This document shows positions 53,405 through 63,211 of a stretch of 64,000 nt of DNA, piece by piece. Position 1 is the first letter of the stretch; every line of letters begins with the position of its first letter. The stretch is from contig QZKS01000050.1 of NCBI GenBank assembly GCA_003599865.1, positions 62,001-126,000 of the forward strand. The letters are read 5' to 3'. A program made the position numbers and the translations under genes. The stretch comes from Desulfobacteraceae bacterium. GTDB lineage: Bacteria > Desulfobacterota > Desulfobacteria > Desulfobacterales > SURF-7. The notes below the pieces were generated by a model, which was not told where the DNA came from, did no database searches, and saw only the letters and a program-made list of their open reading frames with translations.

Positions 53405-54269
53405 TGAACCGAAAAGAATCGATCTTCATATCCATTCCACCGCATCTGACGGCACACTGACACCTCATGAAATTCTATTGCTGGCGGAACAACTCGGCAT
53501 CAGCGCAATTTCCATAACCGACCACGATACGATGGAAGGTTCAGAGCAAGCCGTTTTATATAAAAAGTCCTCGTCACTTGAAGTGATCACCGGTGTTGAA
53601 ATCAGTTCCAATCCTCCCTTTTCTCTACCATCTACGGGGAGTCTCCATATTCTGGGGTATGGCATCCAAACCAACCATTCCGGACTAAAAAAGGCATTGG
53701 ATCGTCTCCAGGCTGCAAGAAAAAACAGAAATCCGCAGATACTCGAAAAACTTGCCAGCATGGGAATCTCAATTACCCCTGAAGAGATTCTGGAAACCGT
53801 TGGCCCGGGCCGGATTGGAAGACCACATATTGCCGGAGTTTTAATCGCCAGGGGGATCGTGAAAGATATGGATGATGCATTTGACACCTATCTGGGTAAA
53901 AACCGTCCTGCCTATATTGATAAATATCGAATTGCCTGTGAGGATGCGATTCATCTGATTTTACATGCCGGAGGCATACCGGTTCTGGCCCATCCCGGTA
54001 TCATCAGGACATCTGAACCGGACGGTTTGGAAACGCTTGTCGAAACCTTGAAGGAAATGGGACTGATGGGCATCGAGGTCTATTATCCAGGTCATTCGGA
54101 CACCCAGACAAAACTGTATCTGCAAATTGCACGAAAAAATGACCTTCTGGTAACCGGTGGTACGGATTTCCATGGTGGCATGCATCCGGATATTCAGATG
54201 GGAAGCGGCCGGGGCGATACGTTTATTCCTTATTCCCTTTATGAAAAATTGATTCAAAAGTTATCCTGA
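53394..54269 (+). CDS. PHP-domain phosphoesterase (YciV/RnaAM-like)
   Basis: 291 residues. The PHP metal site is complete: RIDLHIHSTASDGTLTP, SITDHDTMEG, GVEIS, RPHIAGVL, LAHPGI and a C-terminal GTDFHGG. Family members hydrolyse 3',5'-nucleoside bisphosphates or act as 5'-3' exonuclease on small RNA. The only in-frame start is TTG 53394, overlapping dksA. Confidence 0.88.
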   Translation: MDYDEPKRIDLHIHSTASDGTLTPHEILLLAEQLGISAISITDHDTMEGSEQAVLYKKSSSLEVITGVEISSNPPFSLPSTGSLHILGYGIQTNHSGLKKALDRLQAARKNRNPQILEKLASMGISITPEEILETVGPGRIGRPHIAGVLIARGIVKDMDDAFDTYLGKNRPAYIDKYRIACEDAIHLILHAGGIPVLAHPGIIRTSEPDGLETLVETLKEMGLMGIEVYYPGHSDTQTKLYLQIARKNDLLVTGGTDFHGGMHPDIQMGSGRGDTFIPYSLYEKLIQKLS

Positions 54270-54270
54270 C

Positions 54271-54972
54271 ATGAACATTTCAGAATTGGAAAAAAACATC
54301 CATTACACCTTTGCCGACAAACACTATTTACATACGGCACTTTGTCATAGCTCCTATATCAACGAACAAACGGACGAAGCGCTGGTGGATAATGAAAAGC
54401 TGGAGTTTCTGGGAGATGCGGTTTTAAACCTGTCCGCCGGACATATGCTGATGGATCATTTTCCGGATCTGAATGAAGGAGATCTGTCCAGGATGCGGGC
54501 CAGTCTTGTCAACGAAACCAGACTGGCCTCCATTGCCAGATCCATCCATCTCGGGGAATTTCTAAAACTGGGAAAAGGTGAAATCCAAACCCAGGGGCAT
54601 GAAAAAAATTCCATTCTGGCAGATGCCTACGAGGCCCTTATTGCCGCCGTTTACCTGGACAAAGGGTTTGATGAGGCATTTCAACTCGTGAAATCACACT
54701 TTTCCCCCTTGCTGCACGCCATTGCAAAGCCTGCCGCTAATATGGATTATAAAAGCAGGCTGCAGGAAATCGTCCAGGTTTCACAAAAATCCATTCCTTC
54801 CTATCAGATTATTGAAGAAAGCGGACCGGACCATGACAAAACCTTTGTTGCCCAACTCAGGGTGAAGGGTTTTATCACCCAGGGCACCGGCAAAAGCAAA
54901 AAAATGGCTGAGCAGGAGGCGGCAAAAGAAGCCCTTGCCATATTGGAACAAATGACTCCCGATGGACCATAA
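54271..54972 (+). CDS. rnc: Ribonuclease III
   Basis: 233 residues. Endonuclease domain with the catalytic motif NEKLEFLGDAVLNL and the second acidic cluster LADAYEALIAAVYLDKG; a C-terminal double-stranded RNA-binding domain (MDYKSRLQEIVQ ... AEQEAAKEAL). Starts two bases after the PHP stop and overlaps the radical SAM gene by 11 bases. Confidence 0.96.
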   Translation: MNISELEKNIHYTFADKHYLHTALCHSSYINEQTDEALVDNEKLEFLGDAVLNLSAGHMLMDHFPDLNEGDLSRMRASLVNETRLASIARSIHLGEFLKLGKGEIQTQGHEKNSILADAYEALIAAVYLDKGFDEAFQLVKSHFSPLLHAIAKPAANMDYKSRLQEIVQVSQKSIPSYQIIEESGPDHDKTFVAQLRVKGFITQGTGKSKKMAEQEAAKEALAILEQMTPDGP

Positions 54973-55999
54973 AAAATCATTGCTGATCATACCCATATTT
55001 CTGCCTCATCAGGGATGCCCTCATCAGTGTTCTTTTTGTAACCAGAATAAGATTTCCAATACCCCATCCAGGTTGCCGTCAACCTCTTTCATGAATAGAG
55101 AAATCAACCGGTATCTTTCGTTTAAACGGGACCCGGACACGCCGGTCCAGATTGCCTTTTATGGCGGAAATTTTTTGGGAATCCCTTTTTCCTCCATCAT
55201 CATGCTGCTAGATGAGGCAGCTGCCTTCGTTCATGCCGGAAAGGCGGACAGCATACGATTCTCAACAAGGCCGGATACCATCAGCAACGAAATCCTGGAC
55301 AAATTGGAACCATACAGGATATCAACAATCGAACTCGGTGCCCAATCCATGGATGACCGGATTTTGTCCCTTTCAAACCGGGGGCATACCGCAGAAGATA
55401 CGGCAAGGGCGGCATCGACAATCAAACAGCGCAACATTCAACTCGGCATTCAGATGATGACCGGCCTTCCGGGAGATGAGGGAAGACAGTCCATTGAAAC
55501 CGCCAACAAGATCATCGGACTGTCTCCCGACTTTGTCAGAATTTATCCGACCCTTGTCCTTTCAAAAAGCCCGCTGGAAAAATCCTATACAAGAGGTGAA
55601 TATTCACCCATGTCTCTTGAAAACAGCGTAAAGCTGGCGGCAAAGATCTATTGTCTGTTTACGAAAAGCGGTATTCCGGTCATTCGCATGGGACTGCAGG
55701 CTTCCGATGGTCTGGAGAAAAATGAAGGCCTCGTGGCCGGGCCCTTTCATCCGGCATTCGGGCATTTGGTATTGTCGGAAATTTTTCTGGAAAAAGTCAA
55801 AGAACGGTTACAATGCAGACAAAACGTTAGGGACAAAGAGGCAGTGATTCATGTCCATGCAACAGGGATCTCAAAAATGAGAGGTCTGAAAAATCAAAAC
55901 ATCCATGCTTTACAACGAATGTTCAGGTTGAAAGCGGTTCATATCTTATCGGATGATACCTTACGGAAGGATCAAGTTATGGTGAACATCCGTGACTAA
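54962..55999 (+). CDS. Radical SAM protein, Elp3-related
   Basis: 345 residues. An N-terminal [4Fe-4S] motif C-x3-C-x2-C in GCPHQCSFCNQ, then IAFYGGNFLG, STRPDTI and GIQMMTGLPGDEG as in the Elp3/HemN-like radical SAM branch. No acetyltransferase domain is attached. Proteins of this type are often found after rnc; the substrate is unknown, with tRNA a reasonable guess. Confidence 0.85.
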   Translation: MDHKKSLLIIPIFLPHQGCPHQCSFCNQNKISNTPSRLPSTSFMNREINRYLSFKRDPDTPVQIAFYGGNFLGIPFSSIIMLLDEAAAFVHAGKADSIRFSTRPDTISNEILDKLEPYRISTIELGAQSMDDRILSLSNRGHTAEDTARAASTIKQRNIQLGIQMMTGLPGDEGRQSIETANKIIGLSPDFVRIYPTLVLSKSPLEKSYTRGEYSPMSLENSVKLAAKIYCLFTKSGIPVIRMGLQASDGLEKNEGLVAGPFHPAFGHLVLSEIFLEKVKERLQCRQNVRDKEAVIHVHATGISKMRGLKNQNIHALQRMFRLKAVHILSDDTLRKDQVMVNIRD

Positions 56000-56025
56000 A
56001 CGATATCACGTGCTTCAACAAAACG

Positions 56026-56559
56026 TCAGGCCCCATCTTTCGGCAACCGGACCATCATCACCGGGACATTGGACCTTCGTAATACCTGCTCGACCGTAGC
56101 GCCAATCCCTTTATCGGTATCATTGACCTGCCCATACCCGCCAATAACAATCAGTCCACAATCTTTTTCATCTGCCTGCCCAAGAATTACATCTACGGGA
56201 TTCCCGGATTTGATCAGGATCTCATCTTTGATAAATCCCTGTTCGCCAAAGCAGGCATTCTCCCCCTGACAAAAATGGCTGAGGACCCTTCGGATGGTTT
56301 CGCTCTGTTTTTTTTTGCCGATCAGCGCTTCCCGTGCATTAATCCTGCCTTGCTGTTTTACTTCCTCCCACCGTTTTTCACCTTCATCACCTGCCAGCTT
56401 CTCATTCAGACCAGGCTCATTGGACTCCACATGCAGAATGATTAATTGAGCTTCATATAAATTTGCCAGACTGACCGCATACGCAAAAGCGTGGCGCGCA
56501 TTTTCGGAAAGATCTGTTGCAAAAAGGATTCTGTCGATTTCAACCTTGGGAAGCGCCAT
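56026..56559 (-). CDS. Universal stress protein, UspA family
   Basis: 177 residues. The N-terminus IDRILFATDLSENARHAFAYAV is typical. The C-terminal loop is GGYGQVNDTDKGIGATVEQ: G-x2-G is not clean and the terminal GS/T is replaced by GA, so ATP binding is less certain than in the copy at 31755-32228. A middle insertion with three Cys-containing stretches (HFCQGENACFGEQG) is unusual. Confidence 0.85.
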   Translation of the reverse strand: MALPKVEIDRILFATDLSENARHAFAYAVSLANLYEAQLIILHVESNEPGLNEKLAGDEGEKRWEEVKQQGRINAREALIGKKKQSETIRRVLSHFCQGENACFGEQGFIKDEILIKSGNPVDVILGQADEKDCGLIVIGGYGQVNDTDKGIGATVEQVLRRSNVPVMMVRLPKDGA

Positions 56560-56685
56560 TCATATTCTCCTGCTTGTCATGGAAATACCATCCTTGCATT
56601 TTTTTCCTCGTACATCCGATCTTGAGTTATCAAGTTTGGTGCCTTGCTTCAATAGGAATTTAGAAAAATTTACTGAAAGGCAATC

Positions 56686-59091
56686 CTAAAAGTCGGTTTT
56701 AAAAAACTGCTCTGCCTCTGTCATGGAATCCGGCTTCTGGGTGACCTCCGTCGGTACGGTTCCCTCTTTGAAACACTCAAATACAGTCCTCCTGGACTCA
56801 GGAATCGGCAATTTCCCCGTATCCGCATCTATTTTCACAAATACAACGTCATTGGGGACCTCAAAAACACGAACCGGCTTGTCCTCCAGTATCCGCTGCA
56901 TAAAACCAAGCCAGATGGGACTCGCCGCTCGTGAACCGGTTTCACCCTTTCCCATATTCTGTTCTTCATCATACCCGACCCAGGTGCCGGTAACATAATT
57001 CGGAGTATATCCCACAAACCAGGCATCGAACAGGTTGTTCGTTGTTCCGGTCTTACCGGCGACCGGTCGTTTGAGTTCTCTCACCCGACGGCCCGTTCCG
57101 CTTTTCACAACGCCCTCCAGCAGATTCGTCATGATATATGCGGTGCTTTCACTGATCACTCTTTCCCTTGTCGGCAGATTTTCTTCCAGAACAATCCCTT
57201 CACGGTCCACAATTTTCGTGACAAAAATCGGATCCACCCGGTTTCCGGCATTGGCAAATACAGAATAGGCATTGACGATTTCCAGAAGAGAAACACCGGA
57301 AGATCCTAATGCAATGGACAAATCCCTGCTTAATTTTGAAGTGATTCCGAGTTTTGACGCATATTGGATCGCATAATCAACCCCGATGTCCTGCAGGATT
57401 TTAATGGTCACGATGTTATGAGATTGTTCCAGTGCGTTTCGAAGCAGCGTACGACCGAAAAATTTATCCTCGTAATTTTTGGGTTTCCACGTAAAATCCC
57501 GTTCCGTATCCTTGAAAACAATGGGCGTATCTAAAATTTCCGTTGCCGCCGTATATCCTTTGTCCAGTGCCGCCGCATAGATAATCGGCTTAAACGCGGA
57601 ACCCGGCTGTCGTCTGGACTGGAAAGCCCTGTTGAACTGACTTTCTTGAAAACTTTTACCTCCGATCATCACCTTGACATAACCGGTTTCCGCTTCAATA
57701 CACAAAAGAGCGGACTCCACGATCGGATCTTGCTCCAGTGCGCACTCCCACAACTCCTCATCGGAAGACATTCCTTTTAACAAAACCTTGATCACGTCAC
57801 CGATTCGAACTGCATCTCCGGGCCTTTTGAGCCTGTCCGCGTAGTAGGCCACATCCGGATTCGGTTTCCTTGCCCAGGACATATCCTCAATGTTGATCCT
57901 GCCAAGCCCGTTGCCCAGCCGAACGGTCACATAATTATTGCTGTTGTCGACCGCGATGACAACAGCCCGGACAACCGATCCGATCTCCAGCGGTTCCTGA
58001 TCTATCGCGTCTTGAAGTTCTTTGGCAAACCCTTCGATTTCCTCAGGAGAAAGATGCCGGATCGGGCCGCGATATCCCTGGCGCTTGTCCAGTTCTTTGA
58101 GACCCTTCTCCATCTCCTCTTTTGCTATTCTCTGCATGTCGACATTGACCGCCGTATAGATTTTCAAACCCTGATTGTACAGGGCCTCTTTTCCATATTT
58201 TTTCTCGACATGACGCCGGACATGTTCCGTATACCAGGGAACTTCCTCGATATACCAGTTTTTACGCGGTTTGATATCCAATTTTGTATTGATGGCTTCG
58301 GTGGCCTGAATGTTGGTGATGTAACCTTCCGCCAGCATACGGTTCAAGACATATATCTGTCTTTTCCTCGCCCGATCCGGAAACCGGAATGGAGAAAATT
58401 TGCTCGGCGCCTGAGGCAATCCTGCCAGTACCGCGCATTCTGCAAGGTTTAATTCCTGTACGGATTTTCCGAAATAATTTTCCGCAGCGGCTTCGATTCC
58501 ATACGCGCCGTGCCCGAGATAGATCTGATTCAAATACAGATACAGGATCTCCTCTTTGGAAAACTTCCGGTCGATCCGGTAGGAAAGAATCGCCTCTTTT
58601 ATTTTTCGCGTATAGCTCCGTTCCGGTGTCAGGAGAAACGACTTGGTGACCTGCTGTGTAATCGTACTACCGCCCTGCACAATCGTACCGGCCTCGAGAT
58701 TCTTAAACATTGCCCGGATCACACTGAAAAAATCAATGCCCGTATGCTTGTAAAACCTTGCATCTTCAGCAGCAACAAACGCATCGATCAACATCTGCGG
58801 TGTTTCGGAAAGGGGAACCAATATGCGGCGCTCCTTGTAAAACTCGGCAACCTTATGCCCGTCATCGGAATATACCGTTGTGATAATCGGTGGAAGATAA
58901 TCTCCGAGAGAGGTTATCTTGGGGAGATTCTCCTGAAGATAATAATAATATCCTGTGGCGGCCAGCCCTCCGCTGATTGCCAAAAAGATGCTCATATACA
59001 GAAACAATCGAAAAAATCTTGCTCCAATACCCTGTGTTTCCTTTCGGGCACGCTTTTCCAGTATTTGTGACGTACTTTTCCTCTTTATCAT
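56686..59091 (-). CDS. mrcA: Penicillin-binding protein 1A (bifunctional)
   Basis: 801 residues. One N-terminal membrane helix (~26-48), glycosyltransferase GT51 with AAEDARFYKHTGID (catalytic Glu109) and GGSTITQQ, an OB-like insert (~370-440), and a transpeptidase with SAFK (498-501), SHN and KTGTT motifs. Makes and cross-links peptidoglycan. Length matches class A PBP1a. Divergent from hisI. Confidence 0.94.
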   Translation of the reverse strand: MIKRKSTSQILEKRARKETQGIGARFFRLFLYMSIFLAISGGLAATGYYYYLQENLPKITSLGDYLPPIITTVYSDDGHKVAEFYKERRILVPLSETPQMLIDAFVAAEDARFYKHTGIDFFSVIRAMFKNLEAGTIVQGGSTITQQVTKSFLLTPERSYTRKIKEAILSYRIDRKFSKEEILYLYLNQIYLGHGAYGIEAAAENYFGKSVQELNLAECAVLAGLPQAPSKFSPFRFPDRARKRQIYVLNRMLAEGYITNIQATEAINTKLDIKPRKNWYIEEVPWYTEHVRRHVEKKYGKEALYNQGLKIYTAVNVDMQRIAKEEMEKGLKELDKRQGYRGPIRHLSPEEIEGFAKELQDAIDQEPLEIGSVVRAVVIAVDNSNNYVTVRLGNGLGRINIEDMSWARKPNPDVAYYADRLKRPGDAVRIGDVIKVLLKGMSSDEELWECALEQDPIVESALLCIEAETGYVKVMIGGKSFQESQFNRAFQSRRQPGSAFKPIIYAAALDKGYTAATEILDTPIVFKDTERDFTWKPKNYEDKFFGRTLLRNALEQSHNIVTIKILQDIGVDYAIQYASKLGITSKLSRDLSIALGSSGVSLLEIVNAYSVFANAGNRVDPIFVTKIVDREGIVLEENLPTRERVISESTAYIMTNLLEGVVKSGTGRRVRELKRPVAGKTGTTNNLFDAWFVGYTPNYVTGTWVGYDEEQNMGKGETGSRAASPIWLGFMQRILEDKPVRVFEVPNDVVFVKIDADTGKLPIPESRRTVFECFKEGTVPTEVTQKPDSMTEAEQFFKTDF

Positions 59092-59221
59092 AAATCAATA
59101 TCCTGCATGAAAGATCCGAATAACCAGAAAGACTCACGGAAAACAAATTGACATTAACCCAAATATCGCTTAAAAAAAAGGTTTTTTAAAAAAAGAAGGG
59201 ATTTATGATACAAAGGGGTGT

Positions 59222-59605
59222 ATGATGACAATTAAACTTGATTTCAGCAAACTGAACGGTTTGCTTCCGGCGGTTGTGCAGGATGATGAAACCGGTGAAG
59301 TCCTGATGCTGGCATTCATGAATGAAGAGGCGTGGGAATCGACACTGGCAACCGGAAAGGCGACATACTACAGCCGAAGCCGTAAAAAACTCTGGATCAA
59401 GGGAGAAACATCCGGTCATGTGCAAATGGTCAGGGAAATCCGAATTGACTGTGATAATGATACGGTTCTTCTGAAAGTCAAGCAGGTGGGAGGTGCCGCC
59501 TGCCATACCGGATATCAATCCTGTTTTCATAAAAAAATTGAAGACGGCGCCATTCGGATTTCAGGGGAAAAGGTCTTCAACCCTGAGGAGGTTTACCAAA
59601 AATGA
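59222..59605 (+). CDS. hisI: Phosphoribosyl-AMP cyclohydrolase
   Basis: 127 residues, third step of histidine synthesis. Motifs [34 protein letters not shown] and [11 protein letters not shown] carry the zinc and magnesium ligands. No fused HisE pyrophosphohydrolase domain. AGGGG precedes the ATG. The stop overlaps the hisG start (ATGA). Confidence 0.95.
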   Translation: MMTIKLDFSKLNGLLPAVVQDDETGEVLMLAFMNEEAWESTLATGKATYYSRSRKKLWIKGETSGHVQMVREIRIDCDNDTVLLKVKQVGGAACHTGYQSCFHKKIEDGAIRISGEKVFNPEEVYQK

Positions 59606-60477
59606 ACAATATCTTAAAACTAGGCATCCCCAAAGGAAGCCTTCAGGATGCCACGATCGCGCTGTTCCGGCGCTCAGGATGGAAAATTACCGTCAGCGGA
59701 AGGAGTTATTTTCCGGAAATCAATGATGAGTCAATCAGTTGTGCACTGTGCAGAGCGCAGGAGATGTCCATCAATGTTGAAAGTGGAACGCTTGACGCCG
59801 GACTGACCGGAAAGGACTGGATTGCGGAAAACAAGTCGGACATTCATGTTGTCTCCGATCTTGTTTATTCCAAGGTCAGCGCCCGCCCGGCACGATGGGT
59901 GCTCGCCGTGGCATATGACTCTCCGGTAAAAACCCTGAAAGACCTGGAAGGGAAAAAAATATCCACGGAACTGGTCGGCTTTACAAAACGATATTTTGCA
60001 GAACGGGGCATCCATGTTAAGGTTGAATTCTCCTGGGGTGCCACGGAGGCCAAAGTGGTTTCCGGCCTTGCGGATGCCATTGTGGAGATTACCGAAACCG
60101 AAAGCACGATCAAGGCCCATGGACTCCGCATTATCCACGACCTCATGCAGACCAACACCCAGTTGATTGCAAATCATGATTCCTGGAAGGATCCCTGTAA
60201 AAGAGAAAAAATCGAACAGATTGCCCTGCTACTGAAAGGCGCTCTTTTGGGTGAAAAACTGGTTGGCCTTAAAATGAATGTCCCGGAAACAAAAATCAAA
60301 GCGGTTGTCAATTTACTTCCCAGCCTCAATGCGCCTACCGTTGCCCACCTGTATCAGTCCGACTGGTTTTCGGTGGAAACCGTCGTTGATTCCGGCGAGG
60401 TCAGAAAGCTGATCCCCAAATTACTGAAAGAGGGAGCAGAAGGCATCATCGAATACCCGCTGAACAAGGTGGTATAA
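59602..60477 (+). CDS. hisG: ATP phosphoribosyltransferase, long form
   Basis: 291 residues, first step of histidine synthesis. Catalytic part with [20 protein letters not shown] and [14 protein letters not shown], and the PRPP loop [20 protein letters not shown]; the C-terminal ~75 residues form the ACT-like regulatory domain ([20 protein letters not shown]), so it is the hexameric histidine-inhibited form that needs no HisZ. AGGAGG lies upstream inside hisI. Confidence 0.95.
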   Translation: MNNILKLGIPKGSLQDATIALFRRSGWKITVSGRSYFPEINDESISCALCRAQEMSINVESGTLDAGLTGKDWIAENKSDIHVVSDLVYSKVSARPARWVLAVAYDSPVKTLKDLEGKKISTELVGFTKRYFAERGIHVKVEFSWGATEAKVVSGLADAIVEITETESTIKAHGLRIIHDLMQTNTQLIANHDSWKDPCKREKIEQIALLLKGALLGEKLVGLKMNVPETKIKAVVNLLPSLNAPTVAHLYQSDWFSVETVVDSGEVRKLIPKLLKEGAEGIIEYPLNKVV

Positions 60478-60508
60478 TCCGGCCACTTCAAGCCTACGGG
60501 AGGAAACC

Positions 60509-61654
60509 ATGAACCAGATTGCAAAGAGGGCGACGGAAATGCCGCCTTTCATTGTCATGGATGTTCTGGAACGGGCTCAGGAAATAGAACGTGAAGGAAT
60601 TCGTGTCATCCACCTGGAAGTCGGCGAGCCGGATTTTGATACCCCCCGATGCATCCGGGAACGCGCATTCCGGGCTTTTGAGGAAGGTCACACCCATTAT
60701 ACCCACAGCCTCGGAAACATTACACTCCGGGAAGCGATTTGTGCATATTACCACAGAACCTATCAGGTAAAGATCGAACCGGACCGGATTCTGGTCACCT
60801 CCGGCACGTCCCCGGCCATGTTCCTTCTCTTTTCCGCTCTGCTGGATCCGGGTGATGAGGTGATTGTTTCCGATCCCCATTATGCCTGCTATCCCAATTT
60901 TATTCGTTTTCTGCAAGGCCGGCCCGTATTTGTGCCGGTATATGAAGATGACGGATTTCAATACCGGCCGGATGAGATCCGACAAAAAATCTCTCCCGGA
61001 ACAAAAGCTGTTTTTATCAATTCACCATCCAATCCAACCGGAAACCTGCTCTCTGAAAAACGGATGAAGGCGATCGCGGAATTTTCCCCGTTCATCATTT
61101 CCGATGAAATTTATCATGGCCTGGTATATGAAGGCCGCGCCCATTCCATTCTTGAATTTACGGAAAACTGTTTTGTGCTGAACGGTTTTTCCAAGCTGTA
61201 TGCCATGACCGGATTGAGACTGGGTTACATCATCGCTCCCCGCCCGTTCATCCGTCCCATGCAGAAAATTCAGCAGAATTTTTTTATCTCCGCAAATTCA
61301 ATTGTCCAGCAAGCCGGGATTGCCGCTCTGGAGCAGGCGGATGATGATGTGAAAAAAATGAAAGCCATTTACAATGAACGCAGATTGTATATGATCAACC
61401 GGCTTCAAAAAATGGGTTTCGGCATTACCGTACCCCCGACCGGAGCATTTTACATATTTGCCAATGCCAAACAATTTTCAAACGATTCTTATCAACTGGC
61501 CTTTCATATACTGGAAAAAGCCCATGTCGGCGTCACACCCGGCATTGATTTTGGAAAAAACGGCGAGGGATACATCCGGTTTTCCTATGCCAGCTCCATG
61601 GAAAACATCGTTGAAGGCATGGACCGGATTGAAAACTACCTTAACCAGTTATAA
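60509..61654 (+). CDS. Class I/II pyridoxal phosphate aminotransferase
   Basis: 381 residues. PLP-binding Lys in NGFSKLYAMTGLRLGY, Asn and Asp in SPSNPTGN and ISDEIYHG, and the substrate Arg in IRFSYASS. Resembles aspartate/aromatic aminotransferases of subgroup I-gamma. Position next to hisG suggests a role in amino acid synthesis, but the substrate is not certain. GGGAGG precedes the ATG. Confidence 0.88.
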   Translation: MNQIAKRATEMPPFIVMDVLERAQEIEREGIRVIHLEVGEPDFDTPRCIRERAFRAFEEGHTHYTHSLGNITLREAICAYYHRTYQVKIEPDRILVTSGTSPAMFLLFSALLDPGDEVIVSDPHYACYPNFIRFLQGRPVFVPVYEDDGFQYRPDEIRQKISPGTKAVFINSPSNPTGNLLSEKRMKAIAEFSPFIISDEIYHGLVYEGRAHSILEFTENCFVLNGFSKLYAMTGLRLGYIIAPRPFIRPMQKIQQNFFISANSIVQQAGIAALEQADDDVKKMKAIYNERRLYMINRLQKMGFGITVPPTGAFYIFANAKQFSNDSYQLAFHILEKAHVGVTPGIDFGKNGEGYIRFSYASSMENIVEGMDRIENYLNQL

Positions 61655-61663
61655 TGGGACCAC

Positions 61664-62284
61664 ATGATCATCAAATCCGCTGAATTTGTCACAAGTGCCG
61701 TAAAGAAAAATCATTATCCGCCTGCCGAGCACCCGGAAATCGCTTTTGCCGGAAGATCCAATGTGGGAAAATCATCCCTGATCAATACCCTGTTAAACCG
61801 GAAACATCTGGTCAAAACCAGCTCGACTCCCGGAAGAACGCAGCTCATCAATTTCTTTATGATCAATGCATCCCTGATGTTTGTCGATCTGCCGGGTTTC
61901 GGATATGCCAGGGTCCCCCAGAAAATTCAAAAAGAATGGGGCCCCATGATTGAAACCTATCTTTTAAACCGGGAAACCTTGCGGGGAGTTGTCCTGATCA
62001 TGGACATCCGGAGAAATCCGGGACAGTATGAATTTGATCTGATCAACTGGCTGTCCCATCACGGCATACCCTGTCTTCCGGTGATGACCAAAGCGGACAA
62101 GCTCAAAAAAAACCAACAGACCCTGCAACACAAACAGGCTGCAGAAACACTTGGCATGGATCCAAAAGACCTTCTTCTTTTTTCCGCAAAAACCCGTCAG
62201 GGCAAGGAGATGATCTGGACGGAGATCACACGCCTGGTTCAACCCGAGATTCAGCCGCAAACCCTTCAGGAAGATCATGAATAA
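61664..62284 (+). CDS. engB: Ribosome biogenesis GTPase YihA/YsxC/EngB
   Basis: 206 residues. G1 GRSNVGKSSLI, G3 VDLPGFGYA, G4 TKADKLKKN and G5 SAKTRQG are in order. TRAFAC-class GTPase required for assembly of the 50S subunit. Begins nine bases after the aminotransferase stop. Confidence 0.95.
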   Translation: MIIKSAEFVTSAVKKNHYPPAEHPEIAFAGRSNVGKSSLINTLLNRKHLVKTSSTPGRTQLINFFMINASLMFVDLPGFGYARVPQKIQKEWGPMIETYLLNRETLRGVVLIMDIRRNPGQYEFDLINWLSHHGIPCLPVMTKADKLKKNQQTLQHKQAAETLGMDPKDLLLFSAKTRQGKEMIWTEITRLVQPEIQPQTLQEDHE

Positions 62285-62299
62285 CAAAAGGCAATCCAT

Positions 62300-63211
62300 A
62301 TGAATAACCCCATTCCATCAAAAACGGGTTTCAAGTCCGGATTTATCACCATAACCGGGGCTCCCAATGCCGGCAAGTCAACTCTTTTAAACCATCTTCT
62401 GGGAGAAAAAATTTCCATCACCTCCAAAAAACCGCAGACCACCCGGAACCGTATCCTCGGAGTGGTACACCGCCCCATGTCCCAATTGATTTTTCTGGAC
62501 ACGCCGGGTGTTCACCGGCCCAGAGACCCGCTTGGCACCAGAATGGTGGATGAAGCCATTGCCGCCATCAATGATGGAGATGTGGTTCTGATGATCGTGG
62601 ATGTTTCAAAACCATTACCGGACGAGGAGGCCTTCCTGATCCGGCAGATCAAATCCGTACATAAGCCGGTCGTGCTGGCCCTGAACAAAATCGATCTGAT
62701 TGAAAAAAATCAGATTCTTGTATTCATTAAAAGATGGTCGGAAGCCTATTCCTTTGAAGCGATTATCCCGATTTCCGCCAAACACGGCATTCAGATGGAT
62801 GATCTGTTGTCCCGGATGGAAACCCTTCTGCCGGAAGGTCCTCCTTTCTTTCCGGAAGAAACCCTGACCGATGCCCCGGAACGGTTTATCACCGCTGAAA
62901 TGATCCGGGAAAAGGTGTTCCGGCTTACCGGTCAGGAAGTTCCGTATTCCACGGCAGTGACCATTGATCAGTTTTCGGAAGAAAAAAATGGAGAACTGAT
63001 CCGAATACACGCCACGATCCATGTGGAAAGAGATTCCCAGAAAGGCATCATCATCGGTAAAAGCGGAAGCAAGCTGAAAAAGATCGGTGAAGATGCCAGA
63101 AAAGATATCGAACGGATGCTGGGAACAAAAGTTTTTCTAAAACTGTTTGTCCGCATTCAGAAAAACTGGAGCAAGGATACCAGAGCCTTGCGTAAATTCG
63201 GCTATTCATGA
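62300..63211 (+). CDS. era: GTPase Era
   Basis: 303 residues. GTPase domain with TGAPNAGKSTLL, LDTPGVHRP and LNKIDLIEK; C-terminal KH domain with the GxxG loop in IIGKSGSKLKKIGEDAR, which binds the 3' end of 16S rRNA. Involved in 30S maturation. Fifteen bases after engB; the stop overlaps the next gene (ATGA). Confidence 0.96.
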   Translation: MNNPIPSKTGFKSGFITITGAPNAGKSTLLNHLLGEKISITSKKPQTTRNRILGVVHRPMSQLIFLDTPGVHRPRDPLGTRMVDEAIAAINDGDVVLMIVDVSKPLPDEEAFLIRQIKSVHKPVVLALNKIDLIEKNQILVFIKRWSEAYSFEAIIPISAKHGIQMDDLLSRMETLLPEGPPFFPEETLTDAPERFITAEMIREKVFRLTGQEVPYSTAVTIDQFSEEKNGELIRIHATIHVERDSQKGIIIGKSGSKLKKIGEDARKDIERMLGTKVFLKLFVRIQKNWSKDTRALRKFGYS